Positions 8,399 through 15,598 of a stretch of 61,604 nucleotides of DNA are shown piece after piece. The notes under the pieces are model-generated. The model ran no database searches, was not told where the DNA came from, and was given only the letters and a program-made list of their open reading frames with translations. A program made the position numbers and the translations under genes. This stretch comes from Bacillota bacterium. Its GTDB lineage: Bacteria; Bacillota; Clostridia; Tissierellales; Peptoniphilaceae. Numbering within the stretch: position 1 is the first letter of the stretch; the number at the start of each line of letters is the position of its first letter. The stretch is from positions 1-61,604 of the forward strand of contig JAQYDN010000022.1 in NCBI GenBank assembly GCA_028724185.1. Reading direction: 5' to 3'.

Positions 8399-9208
8399 AT
8401 GAAGACGTTGAAAAAACTGTTGGCACTTATCGGTGCGTTCTGTCTTCTATCGTCGCCGACATTTGCTGCGGGGGAACGCGAGATCGGCGTATTTGTCGAC
8501 GGAAAGCAAGTAGAGGTATGCGACGGATCCGCCGATCCGCTCGTGCGAGATGATCGCGTCTACCTTCCCGCGCGGAGGATGGCGGAGGATACGGGTTACG
8601 AGATTCATTTCGATAATAAAACAAAGGAAGTCACGCTGACGAGCGAGCAAAGGCAAATCGTGACGATGTCGATCGGGAAAAAAGATTATGTCGTAGACGG
8701 CGAAAAAAAGACGATGGATGTAGTGCCCTTCATCGAAAAGGGCAGTACCTATGTCCCCATGCGTTACGTCGCCGAAGCCTTTCATAAATCGGTCGAGTGG
8801 GACGAGACAAATCGCATCGCCATGTTCGGCGAGTTGGGTCTTGCGATCGACCCCGAAGGCGAAGTGATTCAATTGTCGTCGACGATCCGCTTGACGATTC
8901 CCGAAGAATTGAGCGATCTCTACGTGTACAAAGAAGGTGCTTCGGGGAAGGCGCTCTACGAAAAGAAAAATGACGAAGCCCGACCGGGGAGCGGATGGTT
9001 GGGTCGCTTCGAGATCTCCGATACGCCGAGAGACCTCGCAACGGGTTACCCGACCTATATCGTAAGGCGCGAGGGCGATCAATACCTCCTGTTTGTCGGT
9101 TCGCACGATAGCCGTCGCGATTTCGAGAACGACGCGTTGGAGGAAGCTTATCGCGAAGCGCGTGAACGGTTGCCGGAAATTCTCTCGACGGTCCTAATCG
9201 AAAAGTAA
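8399..9208 (+). CDS. Exported protein with copper-amine-oxidase N-like domain (paralogue 1)
   Basis: Starting at the ATG at 8399 (AAAGGAG eight bases upstream) the product has 269 residues. A signal peptide is clear: KTLKK, a hydrophobic core LLALIGAFCLLSS, then TFAA. Residues about 30-140 form a Cu_amine_oxidN1-type domain with the repeated pattern VYLPARRMAEDTGYEI and TYVPMRYVAEAFHKSVEWDE. Despite its name the domain is a wall or surface module in Bacillota and carries no amine oxidase activity. The C-terminal half is unrecognised but ends in AYREARERLPEILSTV, matching the downstream paralogue. Function is unknown; export to the cell surface is likely. Confidence 0.85.
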   Translation: MKTLKKLLALIGAFCLLSSPTFAAGEREIGVFVDGKQVEVCDGSADPLVRDDRVYLPARRMAEDTGYEIHFDNKTKEVTLTSEQRQIVTMSIGKKDYVVDGEKKTMDVVPFIEKGSTYVPMRYVAEAFHKSVEWDETNRIAMFGELGLAIDPEGEVIQLSSTIRLTIPEELSDLYVYKEGASGKALYEKKNDEARPGSGWLGRFEISDTPRDLATGYPTYIVRREGDQYLLFVGSHDSRRDFENDALEEAYREARERLPEILSTVLIEK

Positions 9209-9246
9209 GACGCATATAACCCCGCAAGATCAATGATGCGAATGAT

Positions 9247-9270
9247 GAGCGCGCCTTCGGGCGCGTTTTT
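9247..9270 (+). terminator. Terminator of paralogue 1
   Basis: GCGCGCC-TTC-GGGCGCG plus a T tract, about 40 bp after the stop; near-identical to the hcp terminator. Confidence 0.9.
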
Positions 9271-9610
9271 TCGTGGAAAATTAAAAATAAAAGCGACAAA
9301 TGCTATTTTATAAAATGTTACCCGACAAAAGCGTAAAGATGAGGACGAGGGGTATCTAATGATCAAAGTAGCGAAAGGCGTGCCGACTGCAGTGCAGACC
9401 GCGCCGAGAAATACTCGAGGGGAAACGTCTTCGCAAATAATTCATGGATTTTATAAATCTTCGTATAGACAATATATATATATACTGAATGAAAGCAAAG
9501 GTACGCGCCGTGCCTTTCTGCGCGCGAAAGGGGGTGATCGCGGGGCGAATATGGTTAGATAGTCGGCGCGCGGAGCACGCGCGTCGGAAAAAATATGAAA
9601 GGAGAAGAAA
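9271..9610. other. Intergenic region between the two paralogues
   Basis: This stretch has no gene I accept. It contains an AT-rich alternating run (TATATATATACT, about 9473-9486) that could supply a -10 box at 9481-9486 for the second paralogue, but no good -35 box accompanies it. A 67-codon reading frame at 9359-9562 has a weak GAGGGG site and no recognisable features. Confidence 0.4.
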
Positions 9611-10405
9611 ATGAAACAGTTAAGGAAATTATTGGTACTTATTGCTGTGCTCTGTTTTATTCCGGGCATCGTCGGCGCACAGGAACTCAATCCGATCTTA
9701 GTCTACGTCAAGGGCGAACCGATCGAATTTACCGAGGAAAGCCAAATGCTCGCCCGAGACGGCCGCATCTGTCTGCCCGTGCGCAAGATTTCGGAAAAAA
9801 TGGACTACAAGGTCGACTGGAACGACAAGGACCGCGCGGTTACCCTGACAAACGGCGAGAAGACAGTCACCGTCCGTGTCGATAAAAACGAATACACTGC
9901 CAACGGCGAAAAAAAGACGATGGACGTCGCGCCCTTTATTAAAAACAACAGAACCTACCTCCCGATGCGCTTTATCGGCGAAGCGCTCGGCGAAAAAGTC
10001 GAATGGGACGAGGCGAACCGCGTCGCCATCTTCGGCGAATATCCGATCAATCAAAAGGTGGACGGCGAAACAATTCAAATTTCCCCGAACGCCGAGGTGA
10101 CGATTCCGAAAGACTTAAAAGATAAAGTCATCTACGGAAGAGATAAGGACATGGGACTCGTCTTGTTTGAAAAACAAAATCACGAGACGCAATGGAACGG
10201 GATGCTCGGAAACTTCGTCCTCGTCGACTATCCCGAACACGAAGTACCGTGCTATCTGGTCGGAAAAGTAGACGGAAAATATTTGATGTTTTACTACGTC
10301 AGCGACGTTCAATGTGATATAAACAATGAAGCGTTGGTAAAAGCGTATCAAGAAGCGAGAGAACGCGTTCCCGAGATTGTCTCCACGGTTCAAATCGCGA
10401 AGTAA
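9611..10405 (+). CDS. Exported protein with copper-amine-oxidase N-like domain (paralogue 2)
   Basis: This 264-residue protein starts at an ATG with AAAGGAG upstream and has a signal peptide ending near IVGAQ (residues 1-24). Its Cu_amine_oxidN1-type domain shows RICLPVRKISEKMDYKV and TYLPMRFIGEALGEKVEWDEANRVAIFGE, and its tail ends AYQEARERVPEIVSTVQIAK. It aligns with paralogue 1 along the whole length, sharing the linker GEKKTMDV in the middle, so the two arose by tandem duplication. The C-terminal half contains one Cys pair position (PCYLV and VQCDI) that is absent from paralogue 1. Function unknown; likely surface-exposed. Confidence 0.85.
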   Translation: MKQLRKLLVLIAVLCFIPGIVGAQELNPILVYVKGEPIEFTEESQMLARDGRICLPVRKISEKMDYKVDWNDKDRAVTLTNGEKTVTVRVDKNEYTANGEKKTMDVAPFIKNNRTYLPMRFIGEALGEKVEWDEANRVAIFGEYPINQKVDGETIQISPNAEVTIPKDLKDKVIYGRDKDMGLVLFEKQNHETQWNGMLGNFVLVDYPEHEVPCYLVGKVDGKYLMFYYVSDVQCDINNEALVKAYQEARERVPEIVSTVQIAK

Positions 10406-10439
10406 GTCGACAAGACATTTATAAACAATGGAATAAAAT

Positions 10440-10467
10440 AAAAACGCGTCCGAAAGGGCGCGTTTTT
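10440..10467 (+). terminator. Terminator of paralogue 2
   Basis: AAAACGCGTCC-GAAA-GGGCGCGTTTTT forms a stem with one T-G pair, 35 bp after the stop. Confidence 0.85.
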
Positions 10468-10540
10468 GAGTGTTTGAAAACCCCGTCGATTTGCGACATT
10501 TTAAGTACTCGCGGCATTTCCGGCGGGGAGACTTCGGCAA

Positions 10541-10571
10541 CAAAAAAGCCGTGCCGAAAAGGCACCGCTTC
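10541..10571 (-). terminator. Terminator of the PTS IIC-like gene
   Basis: On the minus strand AAGCGGTGCC / GGCACGGCTT (one mismatch) is followed by a run of six T. It lies just beyond the stop at 10585. Confidence 0.75.
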
Positions 10572-10584
10572 TTTTGACGGATAA

Positions 10585-11646
10585 TTACGCTTCTTTGTCG
10601 ACTTCCTCGTCGAATTGGTAGAGGGTGTAGTCCAACATATTGATTTTTTCAAAGAACATGACGTTGACAATTTTTGCCGCAATAAAGGGGATGACAATAA
10701 AGGGCAATATTGCAATAAGAAGATTGATTGCAAGAGGACCTTCCATCAATCGAGCGGCGGTAAGAGGGCCGACCAACCCGATAAAGCCGAAGCCTGCCGA
10801 TGCCGGGGTTCCTTGGACGCCGAAGAGGTAGGCACCCAAACCGGCGATGCCGGATGTAACGAGGATCGGGACGGTGAGTTTCGGATTTGAGACCCAGTTT
10901 TTCATAAAGACCTTCGGCGAACCGAGAAGGGCGGCGAGGGTAACTCCCGACTTGTTCACTTTCATGGAACCCAAGACGACGAAGGCGGTGGTGGAACAGA
11001 CGCCGATATTGGCGGCGCCGCTCGCCAAACCGTCGAGGGAGATGGCGAGACCGATGGCGACGGTACTGATGGGCGAGATGATCATGGTGCCGAAGATCAT
11101 GGCGATCAGAACGCTCATCAAGAGGGGCTGTAGCGTCGTTACTTGAGTCACCGCGACGCCGATCAGGCGTGTGAGCTGAGAGACGAAGGGGAGGGTAAGC
11201 CTTCCCAAGGTACCGAGTACCAAGACGGCGAGGACGGGAATGGCGATGATGTGTATACTTCCTAATTTTCCGCGTAGGTTTAAGATAAAGGGAATGGCGA
11301 TGGAGACGAGCAAAATGGTATTAATGAGGTCGCCGACCCCCGTCATCATAAACTGGTCGCCATTCATGATCACATTTCCGCTGGCGATAAACGTGGCGAC
11401 GGCGACGGAGCCGGTCTCGACGGGGTTGAGGTTAAATTCTCGGGCGACGACGGCGCCGACTAAAATCGGAAGCGTCAGTTGAGAGACCGTGATAATATGA
11501 TAGATCATAGAAAATAGATGATGTTTTGTCGAAAGGACCTTAAATAATTCGCCGAAGATTGCATTGGGCGCGGCACCGATGATGATGGCGACGGAAACGC
11601 CGCCTAATACCTTTAATATATACTCTCGAAAGGTCATTTTGTCCAT
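10585..11646 (-). CDS. PTS_EIIC_2-type permease
   Basis: The 353-residue protein is strongly hydrophobic with about nine to ten membrane segments and matches the EIIC family 2 pattern: an N-terminal VLGGVSVAIIIGAAPNAI segment, ETGSVAVATFIASGNVI, and SGAANIGVCSTTAFVVLGS. It would be the sugar-translocating part of a phosphotransferase system. No EIIA or EIIB domain is fused or encoded nearby, so partners must lie elsewhere, or it may transport without phosphorylation. The start codon has AGGAGG upstream. A promoter-proximal terminator in its leader suggests transcription attenuation. Substrate unknown. Confidence 0.8.
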   Translation of the reverse strand: MDKMTFREYILKVLGGVSVAIIIGAAPNAIFGELFKVLSTKHHLFSMIYHIITVSQLTLPILVGAVVAREFNLNPVETGSVAVATFIASGNVIMNGDQFMMTGVGDLINTILLVSIAIPFILNLRGKLGSIHIIAIPVLAVLVLGTLGRLTLPFVSQLTRLIGVAVTQVTTLQPLLMSVLIAMIFGTMIISPISTVAIGLAISLDGLASGAANIGVCSTTAFVVLGSMKVNKSGVTLAALLGSPKVFMKNWVSNPKLTVPILVTSGIAGLGAYLFGVQGTPASAGFGFIGLVGPLTAARLMEGPLAINLLIAILPFIVIPFIAAKIVNVMFFEKINMLDYTLYQFDEEVDKEA

Positions 11647-11720
11647 AGGTCAAGTATCCTCCTTATGATGGATGGTATTAATAAGCGATGTCGAGCGCGT
11701 GAATAGATGACGATATCCAA

Positions 11721-11755
11721 CAAAAAAAGAAACCTAAAAACTGAAAAGGTTTCCT
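11721..11755 (-). terminator. Leader terminator upstream of the PTS IIC-like gene
   Basis: Read on the minus strand, GAAACCT and AGGTTTC form a 7-bp stem with an 11-nt loop, followed by seven T residues. It lies between the candidate promoter at 11783-11791 and the gene start at 11646, so it would stop transcription about 45 nt into the message unless relieved. Alternatively it ends transcripts from the guanylate-kinase-like gene. Confidence 0.7.
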
Positions 11756-11782
11756 GAGGGAAAAAATATCAAATCATATCAT

Positions 11783-11791
11783 ATTATACCA
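11783..11791 (-). promoter_or_regulatory. Extended -10 promoter of the PTS IIC-like gene
   Basis: The minus strand reads TGGTATAAT, a perfect extended -10 (TGn-TATAAT). A weak TGTCTT lies at the -35 position with 16-bp spacing. The 11792-11951 stretch upstream holds no accepted gene. Confidence 0.6.
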
Positions 11792-11951
11792 TAATAGGAT
11801 AGAAAAGACATCTGAAAGGACAAGATGGAATTAAAATTCTTTGTAAAAAGCGGTTTGATACATAAAAAGACGGACGGAATACCACAGAAATTCTTTCGTC
11901 GGCTAAGGAGAAAGGCGTCAAAAGCGGCGCGGGGAAGGAATAGGGTATATC

Positions 11952-12464
11952 TTATAAGTAAGATTGAACGATGGCATCGAGTTTTTCGAAGACGGCATCT
12001 TCATCGCCCGTGCTTTCGAGGATGTGGTCGCAAAGGAAATTTTCTGTCGGCTCTTTTTTAAAGCGTCCGGTTTCCTTGCGCTTCATCAGCCGCGAGTGTC
12101 GCTCTTTTTCGGAAAGACGAAGACAAATGATGACGGCGCCCATGGCGCGGAGTTCTTCTGCGCCTTTTGCATCTAAGACCAACACGGCATGTCGCGTTTT
12201 GTCGAAAGCGGCTTTTTCGAGGGCATCTTTCGGAATGCCGTAGCGGGCGCCGTGAATGGCGGTAGGGGCGGCAAATTCGCCGCGTTTTAGGCGCGCGTCG
12301 TAATCGGATTCCGTCAAAAAGTAATAGTCGATGCCGTCGATTTCCCCGGGACGCGGGGAACGAGTGGTCGCCGTGGTGATTTTGTAAAAGCCCGGTCGCC
12401 GGGCGAGTTTTTCGGCTTGGGTGGTCTTGCCCGACCCGGAGGGACCTTGAAAGATAAACAGCAT
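11952..12464 (-). CDS. Guanylate kinase-like protein (short)
   Basis: This 170-residue protein opens with a P-loop, G7-PSGSGKT-14, and then TTRSPRPGEIDGIDYYFLT, which matches the GMP-binding segment of guanylate kinase. The GEFAAPTAIHGARYGIPKDAL stretch matches the lid/GMP region. It is about 35 residues shorter than housekeeping Gmk, chiefly at the end. It would phosphorylate GMP to GDP or a related nucleotide. A second, full-length gmk may exist outside the window, so I leave the symbol blank. AAGGAG lies upstream of the ATG. It is divergent from gap, with a palindrome in the shared upstream region. Confidence 0.8.
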   Translation of the reverse strand: MLFIFQGPSGSGKTTQAEKLARRPGFYKITTATTRSPRPGEIDGIDYYFLTESDYDARLKRGEFAAPTAIHGARYGIPKDALEKAAFDKTRHAVLVLDAKGAEELRAMGAVIICLRLSEKERHSRLMKRKETGRFKKEPTENFLCDHILESTGDEDAVFEKLDAIVQSYL

Positions 12465-12517
12465 AAATTCTCCTTCTTATATGTATTAAGATGTCGCATA
12501 GAGAGGTACTTTCTGAT

Positions 12518-12541
12518 ATGATAAAACTGATGGTTTATCAT
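12518..12541. promoter_or_regulatory. Palindrome between gap and the guanylate kinase-like gene
   Basis: ATGATAAA and TTTATCAT are perfect 8-bp arms with an 8-bp spacer. It lies 81 bp before gap and 54 bp before the divergent gene, suitable for a dimeric repressor acting on either side. No regulator for it is identified. Confidence 0.5.
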
Positions 12542-12621
12542 GGATATGTGCGTCGACATGCTGTTCCGATGCGCGTATCGTCAAATATAAAGTAAGTCAA
12601 GCTTAATTTAAGGAGGATATA

Positions 12622-13632
12622 ATGTCAATTCGTGTAGGCGTCAATGGATTCGGTCGTATCGGCAGAGATGTGGTTCGAGGAATTTGTCTTAGGGAGGATC
12701 TTCCCTTTGAATTGGTTCAACTAAACGCCAGCGGCGATTGGAATCTCATGGCGCATTTGTTTAAATACGACACGGTCTACCGTCGCTACCCCGGCGATAT
12801 TCAAGTCACCGACAAGGGCTTTAACATCGACGGAAAAGACATCGTCATCAGCGACGAGAGAGATCCCGTCAACATTCCGTGGAAGGAAAACAAGGTCGAC
12901 ATCGTGATCGACACGACGGGCGCCTTTAAGGACATAGAGGGCGCGCAAAAGCATTTCGACGCCGGCGCTAAAAAGGTCATCGTCTCGGCGCCGACCAAGG
13001 GCGAAGACATTACGATCGTCATGGGCGTCAACGACGACCTCTACGACAACGACAAACATCACTTCCTTTCCAACGCATCCTGCACGACGAACTGTATGGC
13101 GCCGGTTACCAAGGTGATCTTGGATACCTTCGGCATCGAACGGGGCATGATGACGACGGTTCACGCGTACACCAACGACCAGAAAATTCACGACGCGAAG
13201 CACAAAAAAGACTGGCGTCGCGCGCGTGCCGCTGCGGAAAACATCATTCCGACCTCGACCGGTGCGGCCAAGGCGGTTACACAGGTTCTTCCCGAACTGA
13301 AAGGTAAGCTCGACGGACACGCTCTGCGCGTGCCGGTTCCGACCGGTTCCATTACGGACATGGTCTTCGAACTCGAACAAGAAGCGACGGTCGAAGAGAT
13401 CAACGCCGCGATGAAGCGCGCGGCGGAAGGCCCGATGAAGGGCGTCTTGGAATACACCGAAGACCCCATCGTCTCCTCGGACATCATCGCCAACCCCCAC
13501 TCCTCGATCTTCGACGCCTCGCTCACCTTGGCACAGGGGAAATTCGTCAAAGTCTTCTCTTGGTATGACAACGAATGGGGTTACAGCCAAAGAGTCATCG
13601 ACTTGGCAAGTTTTGTTGCGGAAAAAATGTAA
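12622..13632 (+). CDS. gap: Glyceraldehyde-3-phosphate dehydrogenase (type I)
   Basis: The 336-residue protein begins with the NAD-binding GVNGFGRIGR segment and contains the catalytic SNASCTTNCMAP with nucleophile Cys154, followed by the catalytic His region TTVHAYTNDQ. It oxidises glyceraldehyde 3-phosphate to 1,3-bisphosphoglycerate with NAD+ in the cytoplasm. AAGGAGG precedes the ATG. It is the first gene of a five-enzyme lower-glycolysis operon. An intrinsic terminator-like hairpin lies between it and pgk, so gap may be made in excess. No cggR-type repressor gene precedes it. Confidence 0.98.
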   Translation: MSIRVGVNGFGRIGRDVVRGICLREDLPFELVQLNASGDWNLMAHLFKYDTVYRRYPGDIQVTDKGFNIDGKDIVISDERDPVNIPWKENKVDIVIDTTGAFKDIEGAQKHFDAGAKKVIVSAPTKGEDITIVMGVNDDLYDNDKHHFLSNASCTTNCMAPVTKVILDTFGIERGMMTTVHAYTNDQKIHDAKHKKDWRRARAAAENIIPTSTGAAKAVTQVLPELKGKLDGHALRVPVPTGSITDMVFELEQEATVEEINAAMKRAAEGPMKGVLEYTEDPIVSSDIIANPHSSIFDASLTLAQGKFVKVFSWYDNEWGYSQRVIDLASFVAEKM

Positions 13633-13635
13633 TTG

Positions 13636-13664
13636 GAGTCGAGCTCTTTAGGGGCTCGATTTTT
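13636..13664 (+). terminator. Terminator-like hairpin between gap and pgk
   Basis: TCGAGC (13639-13644) pairs with GCTCGA (13654-13659) and is followed by five T residues. It lies 6 bp after the gap stop and 18 bp before pgk, with no new promoter seen, so it probably attenuates rather than ends transcription. Confidence 0.65.
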
Positions 13665-13682
13665 CTTGGAGGACTTGAACTT

Positions 13683-14861
13683 ATGGATCTTAAAGAATTA
13701 ACTGTCTCAGATAAAACGGTCTTGGTACGCGTGGACTTTAACGTGCCGGTGAAGGACGGGCATGTCACCGACAGGACGCGCATCGAAGCGGCCAAGCCGA
13801 CGATCGACTATTTGACAGAAGCGGGAGCCGCCGTCATCTTAATGAGCCATCGCGGGCGCCCGAAGGGCGAATACGACGAGGCTCTCAGCATGGAGCCCGT
13901 TCGCGTCGAAGCCGAGAAGGTGCTCGGACGGGAGATTGTCCCGATGTATTCAAACGTCGTCGTCGACGATGCGGTCGCGCGCATGGCGAAAGAGCTTAAA
14001 CCCGGGGAGATCGGCCTGCTCGAAAATCTGCGTTTCAGAAAAGAGGAAGAGGCGAACGATCCCGCGTTTGCAAAAGAACTCGCCTCCCTCGCCGACTGCT
14101 ATGTCAACGACGCCTTCGGCACGGCGCACCGCGCCCACGCCTCCAACGTCGGCATCCTCGAGGAACTTCCCTCCGCGCTCGGCTTTTTGATGGGAAGAGA
14201 AGTCGAGGTACTTTCGGAGCTTTTAAATCATCCGAAACGTCCTTTCGTCGCCATCCTGGGCGGTGCGAAGGTCAGCGACAAGATCGCCGTCATCGACCAC
14301 CTGATCGAGACCTGCGATGCGATCTTAATCGTCGGCGCCATGGCGAATACGTTCCTCTTGGGCGAAGGCCATTCGATGGGTGCATCGCTCGTCGAAGAGG
14401 GCGAAGTGGACCGCGCGCGGGCGCTCGTCGAGAAGGCGAAAAAAGAGGGCGTCACGCTCCTCGTCCCGAGTGATCTCGTCGTCGCAAAGTCGATCGATGC
14501 GCCACAGACCGCACACACGGTCTCGGCGGATGCGATCCCCGAAGACGAGATGGTCCTGGACATCGGGGAAGAGACCGTCTCGCGCTATAAAGAAGTCTTA
14601 AAAGACGCAAACTCCGTCGTGTGGAACGGACCCGCCGGCGTGTTCGAGACGAAACCCTTCGACAAGGGAACCGTCGCGCTCGCGACGATCTTGGGCGATC
14701 TTTCCGCCGAAGTCGTGATCGGCGGCGGAGACTCGGCTGCGGCGATCAAGCAGGCGGGTCTCGAAGACAAGATGAGCCATATTTCGTCGGGCGGCGGAGC
14801 CAGCTTGGAATTTTTAGAGGGGAAATCTCTCCCCGCGATCGCCGCGATAGAAGAGGTGTAA
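13683..14861 (+). CDS. pgk: Phosphoglycerate kinase
   Basis: Starting at the ATG at 13683 (GGAGG eight bases upstream; the open frame extends further up but overlaps gap) the product has 392 residues. Diagnostic segments are VLVRVDFNVPVKDG, the substrate-binding MSHRGRPKG, LLENLRF, the hinge AILGGAKVSDK, VVWNGPAGVFE and the nucleotide-binding IGGGDSAAAI. It makes ATP from 1,3-bisphosphoglycerate. It lies second in the operon, two bases before tpiA. Confidence 0.98.
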   Translation: MDLKELTVSDKTVLVRVDFNVPVKDGHVTDRTRIEAAKPTIDYLTEAGAAVILMSHRGRPKGEYDEALSMEPVRVEAEKVLGREIVPMYSNVVVDDAVARMAKELKPGEIGLLENLRFRKEEEANDPAFAKELASLADCYVNDAFGTAHRAHASNVGILEELPSALGFLMGREVEVLSELLNHPKRPFVAILGGAKVSDKIAVIDHLIETCDAILIVGAMANTFLLGEGHSMGASLVEEGEVDRARALVEKAKKEGVTLLVPSDLVVAKSIDAPQTAHTVSADAIPEDEMVLDIGEETVSRYKEVLKDANSVVWNGPAGVFETKPFDKGTVALATILGDLSAEVVIGGGDSAAAIKQAGLEDKMSHISSGGGASLEFLEGKSLPAIAAIEEV

Positions 14862-14863
14862 GA

Positions 14864-15598
14864 ATGAGAAGAAAAGTTGTTGCGGGCAATTGGAAGATGA
14901 ATACGACGGTCTCCGAAGGTGAAAAGCTCGCCGAGAGACTCGTGGATGCCGACGTATCGGCGGTCGATGTCATCGTCGCGCCGCCCTTTACGCACTTGGA
15001 CCGCGTGGGAAGTGTCCTCGAAAAGACGGACATCGCCCTTGCGGCACAGACGCTTTCGGTCGACACCTTCGGCGCACACACCGGCGAGGTCGCCGGGGAA
15101 ATGCTCGCGGACCTCGGCTGCAGTTACGTCATCGTCGGCCACAGCGAATCGCGTGGACGCGGCGAGAACGACGAGATCGTCGCCCAAAAAATCGAGAGGG
15201 CGTTTGAGACGGGACTTACGCCGATCATCTGCATCGGCGAAGACGAGGAGGTCTACAATTCGGGCGAGCGCCTCGACTTTTTAAAGGGACAGGTGCGATC
15301 GGCACTGGGCGCCGTGGACTCGAGCAAGGCGTTTATGTTCGCCTACGAACCTATTTGGGCGATCGGCACGGGAAAGACCGCGAGCGCGGACGACGCGCAG
15401 TCCGTGATCGGCGAGATCCGAGGCGAACTCCCCAAAGAGGTCGCAGACGACATTCGCATCCTCTACGGCGGCAGCGTCAAGGCCGAAAATGTCGAGGGCT
15501 TCTTGTCCAAAGACGACGTCGACGGCGTCCTGGTCGGCGGTGCGAGCTTAAAGGCGGACTCGTTTAAGGCCATTATCGACGGAGCCTCCCATGTCTAA
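14864..15598 (+). CDS. tpiA: Triosephosphate isomerase
   Basis: The 244-residue protein starts MRRKVVAGNWKMN, with Asn and Lys substrate residues, and has the catalytic His in VIVGHSES and the catalytic Glu in FAYEPIWAIGTGK, plus LYGGSVK and VGGASL for phosphate binding. It interconverts dihydroxyacetone phosphate and glyceraldehyde 3-phosphate. The usual GHSERR motif is GHSESR here, and the following loop appears one residue shorter. Its ATG lies two bases after the pgk stop, with AGAGG overlapping the end of pgk. Confidence 0.97.
   Translation: MRRKVVAGNWKMNTTVSEGEKLAERLVDADVSAVDVIVAPPFTHLDRVGSVLEKTDIALAAQTLSVDTFGAHTGEVAGEMLADLGCSYVIVGHSESRGRGENDEIVAQKIERAFETGLTPIICIGEDEEVYNSGERLDFLKGQVRSALGAVDSSKAFMFAYEPIWAIGTGKTASADDAQSVIGEIRGELPKEVADDIRILYGGSVKAENVEGFLSKDDVDGVLVGGASLKADSFKAIIDGASHV

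Noticed and set aside
9359-9562. 67-codon frame between the two exported paralogues
   Set aside because: Only a weak GAGGGG site, low-complexity product, and it spans the AT-rich promoter-like stretch; no support as a gene.
11825-12061. 78-codon plus-strand frame
   Set aside because: It runs into the end of the guanylate kinase-like gene on the other strand, with no convincing ribosome site.
12721-13590. 289-codon frame antisense to gap
   Set aside because: It lies fully inside gap; long antisense frames are common in these GC-rich genes (also inside murA, rpsJ-free parts of the S-layer gene, ddl and hppA).
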